A stretch of 64,000 nucleotides of DNA from assembly GCA_938016265.1 (NCBI GenBank), contig CALLWB010000034.1, forward strand, positions 62,001 through 126,000. The letters run 5' to 3'. This DNA comes from an uncultured Saprospiraceae bacterium. Its GTDB lineage: Bacteria > Bacteroidota > Bacteroidia > Chitinophagales > Saprospiraceae. Positions within the stretch are counted from its first letter, which is position 1. Every line of letters starts with the position of its first letter. The position numbers were made by a program, and so were the translations under genes. Positions 53,674 through 62,083 of this stretch are shown here, piece by piece. The notes beneath the pieces are model-generated. The model made no database searches. It saw only the letters and a program-made list of their open reading frames with translations, and was not told the DNA's origin.

Positions 53674-54297
53674 TTACGATTTTAGATTAATGGGCTTTAA
53701 TAATGGTTAATATTTCATTTTTCATTTGGGTTGATTCACTGGACACTCTACTATTTATCAAGTTTGATTCCTATTAGTGTGTGGGTTTTCCAGTTTTGAC
53801 ATGTTTAGATGTCGGCGACAACACAAAGCTAACTTAACAGAATGAGAATACAAATTGAACAATATTGTTTCAATGTTAGAAGTATACTTTATTACTGTGA
53901 GTAAGTTGTTAATAAATAAACACCTCTATTTTTACCTAGTTATTTTAATAAAAAAACTTCATCGATTTAGAGGCCCTTTATATTCCTTCACAAGCAACAA
54001 AACTCCAAAATTCAGCAACAATAGTAATTTACACGAACACAATATTATTTTTCCAATATATATTTAATCAAATTCTCGTTCGCTGCTAAATGAATTTCGT
54101 TTTCCCCAAAATTTCATTTTTCAATCTTAATAAGTTCTTAAAATTAATTTAATATTAAATTTGCCGAAGGTTCTAAAAACATATTATTGTGAGCAGTTGC
54201 ACTATATTGTTTTAAGTTACTCTTTTTTTATGAGAATAGCCATTTAATTAACTGATTTACAATCTTTCAGACTAATATATTCAATAATAGGTGCCTG
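53674..54297. other. AT-rich intergenic region, nothing recognised
   Basis: 624 bp upstream of dnaB and downstream of the membrane-protein gene. It is very AT-rich. Short frames exist but lack protein-like composition. No RNA or repeat seen. Confidence 0.45.
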
Positions 54298-55086
54298 TTA
54301 TTGAATAAAACGGATGACCAACGTATAGATCAGGCAGGTGAAAATATTCCCTATTAAAAATATAATTATCGGGATGTTGAGGACTTTCAATGCGAGGTTG
54401 CTCATCGATTTTATCTCTATTCCTATTTTTTCAACCATCTTAATATTATTTTCAATGTTACTATTCGACTGGTTGTTATTCTCTTCGACTTCTATAGGTT
54501 CTTTTGTAGAAGGTTCTCCAATTTTCATATGATTGGAGATAATCAACAATAAACTTTTAATTATTTTCTTCAGAAATCCACCAATAATTGGTATCCCCTC
54601 TGCTATTGCTTCAGTGATCAATGGAATTGTGATAATCCGAAAGACGCCTTTGAATAGCAATCCGTACTTCTGTTTTTGGTTTTCAGGCGTGATAACGGAC
54701 TGCACTTGTTTCATGTCTACTAATATTGCTTGTACGGTACCGGATGTGTGGTCTATTATCTCTGGCACAATCGACTTTAGTCGCCTCACAATTCGCAACG
54801 TCGTGATGATCATTCCCAGACCAAAAAACAAGACGATGCCCAAACCTCCGAGTATCCAGAAAAGTTTTCCTTCCAAATGGGCAGGAACAAATGCTGCAAG
54901 AAACAAAAAGAACACACTGTACATAGGGATTTTGTAGGAATCTACCATAGCGAAGTTAAGAAACTCACTAAGTTGTTTCAGGTTCTTGACCACCGCATCA
55001 CCAGCATACACCCGAACATCTACGCCCAGTTCTTTCTTTATTTGCTCTGCAAGTCGATCCGCCTCAGCATCTGTTGTAATCTCCAT
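54298..55086 (-). CDS. Membrane protein, unknown
   Basis: A 262-residue protein. A soluble N terminus (EADRLAEQIKKELGVDVRVY) precedes a pair of membrane segments (about 55-75 and 78-100). Amphipathic or re-entrant stretches follow (FRIITIPLITEAIAEGIPII), then a charged Asn-rich loop (NNNQSNSNIENNIK) and a final membrane segment (about 238-258). No family recognised. Monocistronic. Confidence 0.6.
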   Translation of the reverse strand: MEITTDAEADRLAEQIKKELGVDVRVYAGDAVVKNLKQLSEFLNFAMVDSYKIPMYSVFFLFLAAFVPAHLEGKLFWILGGLGIVLFFGLGMIITTLRIVRRLKSIVPEIIDHTSGTVQAILVDMKQVQSVITPENQKQKYGLLFKGVFRIITIPLITEAIAEGIPIIGGFLKKIIKSLLLIISNHMKIGEPSTKEPIEVEENNNQSNSNIENNIKMVEKIGIEIKSMSNLALKVLNIPIIIFLIGNIFTCLIYTLVIRFIQ

Positions 55087-55293
55087 TCTTTCTCTTTTTT
55101 GTTGACTGGGTAAAGATAATTTATGATCTTACAATTATGAAATGAAGTCGAACGATTTTCAAATAATGCAAAACCATGATTAATTAGGTCAATAGGAGGT
55201 ACTCAACTTTTTTTTAACCTACTCCCATTTCAAAATTTTATTTAACTCGTTCTACTAATTAAATATCAATCATTCAAAATTATAACTCATAAA

Positions 55294-55776
55294 ATGATCC
55301 GACTTGAAGACACCACTGTCCAGGATTTACCAAAAATATTAGCCATCGAGCAAGATCTGGATAACAACTCCTTCATTTGTCCTTCGGAGACCAACCGACA
55401 TCAACGAATGATCCAACAGGAAGACACCAAACATCTTAAAATCCTGGATGACCAACACAAAATCATCGGGTTTATCCTCCTTACCGACCTCCACAATCCC
55501 AATGATTCCATTGAATTGAAACGAATCATCATTTCTGAAAAGGGAAAAGGATATGGCAGTGCAGCAATGGCCTTGTTACTAAAAATTTGTTTTACGGAAT
55601 ACAATTGTCACCGACTTTGGCTAGATGTATTTGACACCAATCCTAGGGCTCGCCATGTATACAGAAAACTTGGATTTACAGAAGAAGGGACCTTACGGGA
55701 AGCAATAAAAAAAGAGGACGGGTATAAGAACCTGGTAGTGATGTCCATTCTAAAATCGGAATATTTACAGTCGTAG
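55294..55776 (+). CDS. GNAT family N-acetyltransferase
   Basis: A 160-residue single GNAT domain. The acetyl-CoA-binding motif A is IISEKGKGYGSAAMALLLKI (about 85-104, Q/RxxGxG/A form KGKGYG). Motif B is NCHRLWLDVFDTNPRARHVY, followed by KLGFTEEGTLREAI. This pattern (NxRARHVYRKLGFxEEGxLRE) is that of RimJ/RimL-like or small-molecule acetyltransferases; the substrate is unknown. The stop codon lies inside the 28-nt palindrome that also ends the convergent gene. Confidence 0.85.
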   Translation: MIRLEDTTVQDLPKILAIEQDLDNNSFICPSETNRHQRMIQQEDTKHLKILDDQHKIIGFILLTDLHNPNDSIELKRIIISEKGKGYGSAAMALLLKICFTEYNCHRLWLDVFDTNPRARHVYRKLGFTEEGTLREAIKKEDGYKNLVVMSILKSEYLQS

Positions 55777-55800
55777 AGACACATTGTAATGCGCCTCTAC
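55773..55800. repeat. 28-nt palindrome shared by two convergent gene ends
   Basis: GTAGAGACACATTGTAATGC followed by GCCTCTAC has the same arms and length as 13273-13300. TAG in the left arm (55774-55776) is the stop of the acetyltransferase, and CTA in the right arm (55797-55799) is the stop of the hydrolase on the minus strand. In RNA it would fold as a hairpin from either side and could act as a bidirectional terminator or 3' end protector. Confidence 0.75.
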
Positions 55801-56786
55801 AGCAAATTGGATATCCATTGCATGCATTCCTGCTCGTCGATGATGGACCAACTGTGGGGATGCCGTTTCCCATTACTTCGGTATCCTGTTTGGTAAGATT
55901 GTATAAATTCGGCGCGGGTATTTCCTAGCAGTCGCAGTCGGTTGATCATCTCAGAGGTGACCATAAAATTCAGTAACCGGACTGGCTGATTTCTTTCTTC
56001 CAGTCGCCAGGCAATATCGACATCGTGGTAGGTTCTAACAGCTACGTCCTTCAGATGTACTTCATTTTGGCTGTATTCCTTATTCATAGAAAAGGAAGTA
56101 AGTTCTGCGTAGATGGGAATATTTTCTCTTGGAACACCATAATCATCCTTGATATATTTCATTGCCCAATTTGCCTCGTCTACTGCAATTTTGGTATAGT
56201 TGTTTTCGACCGCTTCCTCGAAAGAATCCCAGATCGTAAAAATGTCTACTGGAGAATCCACAATAAAAACGCCTTGAGGATGGATTGGATATTGGTTAGG
56301 AAATTCCTTGCAAAGCTCGGTATATCGTAATGCGATATTCCCACCAGCAGAAAACCCACCAAGGACAAATTTGTCGGGGCTCACTTTGTATCGATCTAGG
56401 ACATCATTTAATACAGCAGTCAGTTTTTTGCGAGTGATTTTGTCTGCATATAGTTTGGTCCGCATGCTAAATCCGATCGTCAACAGATCATTCAGATAGG
56501 CTTCGTTTTCTAAATCCGTAGCTGGAAAAATGTTTTCAGCCAGCTGTCCAAAACCAGGTAACAATACCAGAACGCCTTTAATATTGCCACTTTTAGGAGG
56601 AACAGCTAGGTAGTATCCACTAATTGGGTCCTTGGCATCCAATACCATCTTTTCGAATGGAACAGCTATTTGTTCTTTGGTGGCTGTCGTTTCTTTTGTT
56701 GATGTTGACTCAGGGGTTGATGTTGAAGTACACCCAAATAGAAAAGAGAAAGCAATGGACAAACAGAAAATTCTTGAATAATTCAT
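55797..56786 (-). CDS. Alpha/beta-hydrolase lipoprotein
   Basis: About 329 residues from MNYSRIFCLSIAFSFLFGC (lipobox FGC). An upstream ATG adds 17 basic residues and is less likely. The hydrolase fold is visible in GVLVLLPGFGQLAE (oxyanion region), the nucleophile elbow LGGFSAGGNIALRYTELCKE (GFSAG, Ser about 148), and HDVDIAWRLEERNQPVRLL. The late histidine is probably HPHSW near the C terminus. It is an esterase or peptidase-like enzyme facing the periplasm. The Thr/Ser-rich linker after Cys is typical of outer-membrane lipoproteins. Confidence 0.75.
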   Translation of the reverse strand: MNYSRIFCLSIAFSFLFGCTSTSTPESTSTKETTATKEQIAVPFEKMVLDAKDPISGYYLAVPPKSGNIKGVLVLLPGFGQLAENIFPATDLENEAYLNDLLTIGFSMRTKLYADKITRKKLTAVLNDVLDRYKVSPDKFVLGGFSAGGNIALRYTELCKEFPNQYPIHPQGVFIVDSPVDIFTIWDSFEEAVENNYTKIAVDEANWAMKYIKDDYGVPRENIPIYAELTSFSMNKEYSQNEVHLKDVAVRTYHDVDIAWRLEERNQPVRLLNFMVTSEMINRLRLLGNTRAEFIQSYQTGYRSNGKRHPHSWSIIDEQECMQWISNLL

Positions 56787-56816
56787 AGTCAGACTTTTGT
56801 TATCACACTGAGAAAC

Positions 56817-56880
56817 CCGCCGTCTTGGTTTCCTCACTTTTTGAATTGTCCTTCAAAACTCTCTAAGATTGTGAAGGAAC
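56817..56880 (-). repeat. Dispersed intergenic repeat, copy d
   Basis: It runs from CCGCCGTCTTGG through TTTCCTCACTTTTTGAATTG and TTCAAAACTCTC to GATTGTGAAGGAAC. The TTTCCTCAC start against GTGAAGGAAC end gives the imperfect inverted repeat typical of the family. It fills the space between the hydrolase start and the lptD stop. Confidence 0.7.
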
Positions 56881-56881
56881 A

Positions 56882-59629
56882 TCAAAACTCTATCGGATCG
56901 GCCTGATTCCGTTTATAAGGCATATTCAAGAAGTCCAGCGAAGAAGGTTTCACACGGATGTAAAATGAATAGGTTTTCCGTTCAGGTTGTATATTGAGGC
57001 CCATTTCCCAGCAGTGAAGATCACGGTAAAACCCTAAATCAGGATAAGTAATCCGTTTCGCTACAAAATCATACCCGATATTCCCGATATTGATTCTCCA
57101 TTTTGGGGTGATATTTATGGTTGTTCTACTGAGATTTATGCTATTAGTGGTTACTTTGATGGTGTCTTTTCCATTTTCGTAGAATTTGCCAATTCGAAGA
57201 GAATAGGTAAACGAAAGTGAGCCAATTAGATTGTTGTTACTCCCCTGATTGCGGTCTGTTTGATCCTGAGGACCTTGGGACTGGTTATTAAAATCATTGA
57301 CAAATAAATTGCGCAAATCATTTGGATTGATCCGGGTAGACAGATTTAAGCTAGCCGACCGGAAGTTCAGAAACCGACGATTGGCAGTCCAGTTATAAGT
57401 ATTGACACGATTTCCTTCTACATAAGCATAAGGATCAAAAGAGGCGCCGAAATTGACATTTATCTTCTTAAACAACTGGGTGTTCCCACTCATACCGATA
57501 TTCGAAAAATTCAGCGAATCTGCTGCAAAATTATACCCGCTATTAATCGTAAAACTGTTCAGCAGCTTTATTTTTTTGTCCTTGACGACAGAATCTTTTC
57601 TGGAGAGGACCTTGGCTTCCAGTACGTTTGCAATACTCCAATTTAGGGCAGCTTGGCGTCCTTTGGAAGGTCTACCGAATATTCCATCTTCAAAGATGGT
57701 GTACTCTAGCATCGAATCCTCATCATCGATGTCATTTCGCACGGTACGATAATAATTCCAGGGCTGGCTGCTATAGTCAGGAGAAAAATTGGCGGAGACC
57801 GTTGGCGTCATGACATGTCTTATCGCCTTCAGTTTTTTGCCTTTAAAATTCAACGTACCAAATAACTTAGTATTCAAACTCATAGAACCCCGCACTTCTC
57901 GTTGAGATTTGAATCCGAACCGATCCAAATCCTCCACGTATCCATATTCGACTAAATCGCCATTTTCATCCAGTGAATCCTGCTCGATAAAATCTTTTTC
58001 GATCGTATTCAGGTACCACTTTTCAGAATAATTGACCTGAGGAGTCAAGGTAAAATATTTAAACACTCTAAAGTTGGCACTTATTGGAAGGTCATGCTGC
58101 CACCCGTATCTAAAATCCTCCAAGACTTCCTTTTTGAATAAAGAAGTATCCTGGGTGGTAATTCTGTTTTGCAGTTGAGTGGTGTAACTCAATGAAACTT
58201 TTTCATACCACCTTTCCTTGTTTCCCAGCGGTGTTTTTCTTTTGAATGGGAATATTCTTGATACTCGAAAATCGACTACAGGAAACGAGATGTTCATGCT
58301 CCGTGTCCTAGTATTTTGATCATGTCGAAAGCTGGCAGAAAGGGTGTAGGGCTTGCCAATCCATCGTTTGTTGACGGAGACATTCGAACTTAAGGTATTG
58401 GTCAATACACTTTCTGCATCATTCTGATTATTTCTGAAGTACGAGCCTGTTCCAATATTCATACTTGCTCGGAATGTCCGTGTTGGATGTGCTCGATTGT
58501 CCTGGTTATGGTTCCAACGAATATTAAAATCGTTCTGCTTGCTGAATTCCGGGGTTTCTTTATATCCGAATCTTCTGGAGGAAAAACTGGCGCCAAAACT
58601 CCCATTGTACTTATATCTTTTCCTGTAGTTGGTGCTCGCACTTAACCCCCAACTACCTCTGGTATAAATGTCTCCTAAAACAGTCAAATCCATGTGTTCA
58701 GACCCTGCAAAATAATATCCCACATTCCGCAAACCAAATCCCAAAGCAGGCGAAAACTCATAATCCCTAGGGAATACAAGTCCTGAACGCTGTCCTTTCT
58801 GAATCGGAAAAAATCCAAAGGGTAACCAAAGCGGTGTAGGCACATCTGAAATCTCCACATTCGAGGGCCCAACAACAATTAATTTTCGAGGGATAACTTT
58901 TGCTTTTTTACTACGAATACCAAAATGCGGATGATCGAGATCGCAAGTAGTGTAGAGCGTTGCTTCTGCATACACCACATCATTTTCATCTTTGTTGATA
59001 TTACTACGGAGGTCAAACTTTACGCCTTGAGACAATAAATACCCATCCCCTTCCTGCGTCCGCACATCATACACTTTCCCTTTCTGAGTTTTGAAGTTGT
59101 ACCGCATTTTGTTGGCTTCAAACTCGTTGTCGTCATTTTTAAAAAATGGTTTGCCAAGGGTTTTTCCTGTCAGGCTGTCTACTTCTCCAATTGCAGTAGC
59201 GATGCTATTTTTCCAATCAAACTCAATATAATTGGCCGTTAGCGTCATTCCATCATACTGCACCTCGGCTTCACCATATAGATACACCAATTCATTGGCA
59301 ATATCATAAATCATGGAGTCATTGGCTTGATAGGAAACTGGCGCATCCAGGGAATCTTTGGACATTTTCACTACTGCTGCTGGTCGTTTTATTTCTTGGC
59401 CAGCGGTTGTGGTGTCTATGGCGGTTTGTAAATCTATGGTATCCAGGACGGGCTGTACTGGAGTGATCAAGCTATCTTTTTTAGATTTTTTCCCTTTTTT
59501 TATCTGTAACCCTTTTTTCTTTTGGGCGTAGACATCTGAAGCCCCTACTGCAAAAAGCATTAGCAGCAATAAAAAACTATGTTTCCATGATTTTTTAGCG
59601 ATGGATAGTATGAAATTTCTAAAATTCAA
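56882..59629 (-). CDS. lptD: LptD-like LPS assembly outer-membrane protein
   Basis: A 915-residue protein. After a signal peptide (FLLLMLFAVGASDVYA) and a basic linker comes an OstA/LptA-like beta-jellyroll domain (about 95-215; MIYDIANELVYLYGEAEVQY, DGMTLTANYIEFDWKNSIAT). The rest is the large beta-barrel with alternating aromatic strands (NVGYYFAGSEHMDLTVLGDI, SWGLSASTNYRKRYKYNGSF). The length and order fit the Bacteroidota LptD, which inserts LPS in the outer membrane with LptE. It lies back to back with the amidase and near other envelope genes. Confidence 0.85.
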   Translation of the reverse strand: MNFRNFILSIAKKSWKHSFLLLLMLFAVGASDVYAQKKKGLQIKKGKKSKKDSLITPVQPVLDTIDLQTAIDTTTAGQEIKRPAAVVKMSKDSLDAPVSYQANDSMIYDIANELVYLYGEAEVQYDGMTLTANYIEFDWKNSIATAIGEVDSLTGKTLGKPFFKNDDNEFEANKMRYNFKTQKGKVYDVRTQEGDGYLLSQGVKFDLRSNINKDENDVVYAEATLYTTCDLDHPHFGIRSKKAKVIPRKLIVVGPSNVEISDVPTPLWLPFGFFPIQKGQRSGLVFPRDYEFSPALGFGLRNVGYYFAGSEHMDLTVLGDIYTRGSWGLSASTNYRKRYKYNGSFGASFSSRRFGYKETPEFSKQNDFNIRWNHNQDNRAHPTRTFRASMNIGTGSYFRNNQNDAESVLTNTLSSNVSVNKRWIGKPYTLSASFRHDQNTRTRSMNISFPVVDFRVSRIFPFKRKTPLGNKERWYEKVSLSYTTQLQNRITTQDTSLFKKEVLEDFRYGWQHDLPISANFRVFKYFTLTPQVNYSEKWYLNTIEKDFIEQDSLDENGDLVEYGYVEDLDRFGFKSQREVRGSMSLNTKLFGTLNFKGKKLKAIRHVMTPTVSANFSPDYSSQPWNYYRTVRNDIDDEDSMLEYTIFEDGIFGRPSKGRQAALNWSIANVLEAKVLSRKDSVVKDKKIKLLNSFTINSGYNFAADSLNFSNIGMSGNTQLFKKINVNFGASFDPYAYVEGNRVNTYNWTANRRFLNFRSASLNLSTRINPNDLRNLFVNDFNNQSQGPQDQTDRNQGSNNNLIGSLSFTYSLRIGKFYENGKDTIKVTTNSINLSRTTINITPKWRINIGNIGYDFVAKRITYPDLGFYRDLHCWEMGLNIQPERKTYSFYIRVKPSSLDFLNMPYKRNQADPIEF

Positions 59630-59809
59630 TTGATCTTTTATAATCGTTTTCCTACTTTTGTTGACAGCGGCACAATTTTAGTATTAAAAAAACTACTAGC
59701 CAAAATTAAACCACAATTAAAAAGCTCCTAGTAGAACAAAGGTATAACTAAATTTTAGTTATAGCCACTTTTGAATGATTTTAACAAAACTTTAGCCAAA
59801 TAAGAGGCC

Positions 59810-60616
59810 ATGAAGGTTTCCACCATACTAATTGTTGTTTTTATTTTTCTTGCTTCCTTTACAGGGAATCATCTGCCTTCTATTGCACCGCCAGCAGAAG
59901 ATCCAACGCCCTACCTCAGAACCATCGTTATCGATCCTGGCCATGGAGGCAGGGATCATGGAAGTAAAGGTGATTTGTCTAAAGAAAAAGATATCGCACT
60001 TTCAGTTGCTTTCAAGTTAGGCGCTACTATTCAGGCCAACCATCCTAATATCAAGCTAGTTTACACCCGGCACTATGATGAGTTTATTACGTTAAAAAAA
60101 CGAGCAGAAATTGCCAATGAGAATAATGGCGATTTATTTATCTCAATTCATTGTAATGCCGTACGAGATCATCCAGAAATCAAGGGAATTGAGACTTACG
60201 TCCTAGGTATTGATGGTGAAATTTCAAATCTGGCGAAACGAGAAAATGAGGTCATCTATCTTGAAGACGAATTTGAAAGCAGTTACGGAGTGGATCCAAA
60301 TACTGTGCAGGGAAGGATTAAATTTGGAATGTATCAAAATGCATTCCTGGATCAAAGTATCACCCTGGCTGGCCATATACAACGGCAAGTAGCCGACTAT
60401 ACTGGTCGCAAGGTGCGCCATGTCAAACAAGACAAGTTTGTCGTCTTAAGACTTTCTAATATGCCTAGTGTACTGGTAGAAATGGGTTTCGTCTCTAACA
60501 AGGAGGAAGAAGAATACCTGCTTTCTCTGGAAGGCCAGGACCAAATGGCCATGTCGCTATACCTCGCCTTCCGCGATTACAAAAATGAATTGGAGGGATT
60601 TCCTGCTGGGTATTAA
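59810..60616 (+). CDS. N-acetylmuramoyl-L-alanine amidase
   Basis: A 268-residue exported amidase_3 enzyme. After a signal segment (1-~20) come IVIDPGHGGRDHGSKG (zinc His), EKDIALSVAFKLG, VYTRHYDEFITLKKRAEIAN, FISIHCNAVRDHPEIKGIET (second zinc His) and SVLVEMGFVSNKEEEEYL (catalytic Glu). These are the signature residues of the AmiA/AmiC family, which cuts the lactyl-peptide bond in the wall for daughter-cell separation. The single-domain form without AMIN is usual in this phylum. It is divergent from lptD. Confidence 0.9.
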   Translation: MKVSTILIVVFIFLASFTGNHLPSIAPPAEDPTPYLRTIVIDPGHGGRDHGSKGDLSKEKDIALSVAFKLGATIQANHPNIKLVYTRHYDEFITLKKRAEIANENNGDLFISIHCNAVRDHPEIKGIETYVLGIDGEISNLAKRENEVIYLEDEFESSYGVDPNTVQGRIKFGMYQNAFLDQSITLAGHIQRQVADYTGRKVRHVKQDKFVVLRLSNMPSVLVEMGFVSNKEEEEYLLSLEGQDQMAMSLYLAFRDYKNELEGFPAGY

Positions 60617-60953
60617 TTTGTGATTCGACTAATTTTTAAACGCAAAGACGCAAAGTTTTATCGTGAAGGAAGGATCGTACTGGGCGGATCGCAAGGGGGT
60701 AATCTCCGTCTTAGTTACTCCACTTTTGAGCTGTTGTTCAAAACGCTGCGAGATCGTTCAGGAATCTTCTACTTACTACCAATTACTTTCTAGCGTCCTC
60801 CAGCCAAAGGTTGAAATACGTTATAAAAAACTAAAATAACAGAGAACTTTATCAATTGAGCAAATGATTTTCTACTTTTACACGGCAAAATCAGGAAATT
60901 CTAGTACATTAAGCAGAATTGAACTGTTTTACTATCAAAAAATCAATTGAATT
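60617..60953. other. Intergenic region with repeat copy e
   Basis: 337 bp between the amidase and the MCE gene. 60705-60765 is a diverged member of the dispersed repeat family. The rest is AT-rich with no gene seen. Confidence 0.45.
60705..60765 (-). repeat. Dispersed intergenic repeat, copy e (diverged)
   Basis: TCCGTCTTAGTTACTCCAC, TTTTGAGCTGTTGTTCAAAA and GAGATCGTTCAGGAATC follow the order of the other copies with more changes. It is the least certain member. Confidence 0.5.
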
Positions 60954-62015
60954 TTGGCATTAAGCAATGAAGTTAAAGTAGGAGCGTTAGGCATAGCTGC
61001 CGTCGTTTTATTTGTTTTTGGATATAATTACCTCAAAGGAAAAAACCTCTTCACCGTCGCTAACTCCTACTATGTAGAGTATGACAAAGTAGATGGTATG
61101 ACCACCGGTGCGATGGTTACTGTCAATGGTTTTCAGGTGGGTTCGGTATCAGACCTATATTTAAAACCAGGTACGATCGGCAAAATTGAGGCCGTATTGA
61201 TGCTGGATAGAGGCATCGAAATACCACCAGATACAGAGGCTAATATTTTTAGCCCTGATCCCTTGAGTGGGAAAGCCATCCGTTTAATATTTGATAAAAA
61301 TTGTAATGGAAGCTCAATCCCTTGTGCAGAAAGTGGTGCTAAACTAAAAGGATCAAACACTGGATTGATTGGCTCCATGACAGGAGATCTGACGCCTCAC
61401 TTCGAAAAAGCGAAAGAAATCTACCAAAATATTGTAGATACCGTCAAAACAAAACTAAAAGGTTCTGGAGATGGAAAGATGAAGAAAGATCTGGACGCCA
61501 GTATCAAAGACTTACAATCCACCCTCAAAAACCTGAATTCAGCAACCGGAAAACTGGATAAATTGCTGGACAATTCCACAGGACAACTAGAAACACTGCT
61601 TAACAACATGAACTCCATCACTGGAAATCTGAAAAAAAGCAACCAAAGCATTACCAATATCCTCCTCAATGCAGAATCGTTTACCAGCGATCTGAAAAAA
61701 TTGAATTTAGACAAAACGTTACAAGGAGCAAATGGCGCAATTGCTAATCTGGATGGCACCATGAAGAATGCAAATGAAGCCATTGACGATGTGCAAACCT
61801 TACTGAAAAAAGTATCCGAGGGAGAGGGCACCATTGCTAAAGTCATGAACGATGATAAAATGTATACCAACCTCAATAACGCCATCCGGGACATGGACTT
61901 TCTATTAAAAGACTTCCGCCTAAATCCAAGAAGGTACATCAATGTTTCGGTGATCGGCAGAAAACCAAAACCTTATAAAGGAGTGGAGAATGATCCTGAA
62001 GGAAGACAGGAATAA
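60954..62015 (+). CDS. MlaD/MCE-domain lipid-transport protein
   Basis: A 353-residue protein. The N terminus KVGALGIAAVVLFVFGYNYL is a single membrane segment. An MCE domain follows (about 36-120; VEYDKVDGMTTGAMVTVNGF, QVGSVSDLYLKPGTIGKIEA), then a long helical part with Asn/Thr-rich repeats (TGKLDKLLDNSTGQLETLL, NSITGNLKKSNQSITNILL). MCE proteins bind phospholipids for transport between inner and outer membrane. No ATG starts the frame: a TGA lies two codons before a TTG, and TTG (or ATT) is the only possible start. Confidence 0.8.
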   Translation: MALSNEVKVGALGIAAVVLFVFGYNYLKGKNLFTVANSYYVEYDKVDGMTTGAMVTVNGFQVGSVSDLYLKPGTIGKIEAVLMLDRGIEIPPDTEANIFSPDPLSGKAIRLIFDKNCNGSSIPCAESGAKLKGSNTGLIGSMTGDLTPHFEKAKEIYQNIVDTVKTKLKGSGDGKMKKDLDASIKDLQSTLKNLNSATGKLDKLLDNSTGQLETLLNNMNSITGNLKKSNQSITNILLNAESFTSDLKKLNLDKTLQGANGAIANLDGTMKNANEAIDDVQTLLKKVSEGEGTIAKVMNDDKMYTNLNNAIRDMDFLLKDFRLNPRRYINVSVIGRKPKPYKGVENDPEGRQE

Positions 62016-62083
62016 TTTGCATAAAACGAAGATGGCCTTACGGCTAATTTTTCCTATAATTTCCCCGCTATCAATTATTCATA

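Noticed and set aside
53855-54067. 70-codon frame in the spacer upstream of dnaB
   Set aside because: Composition follows base content (Asn, Lys, Ile, Tyr, Phe); no conserved pattern.
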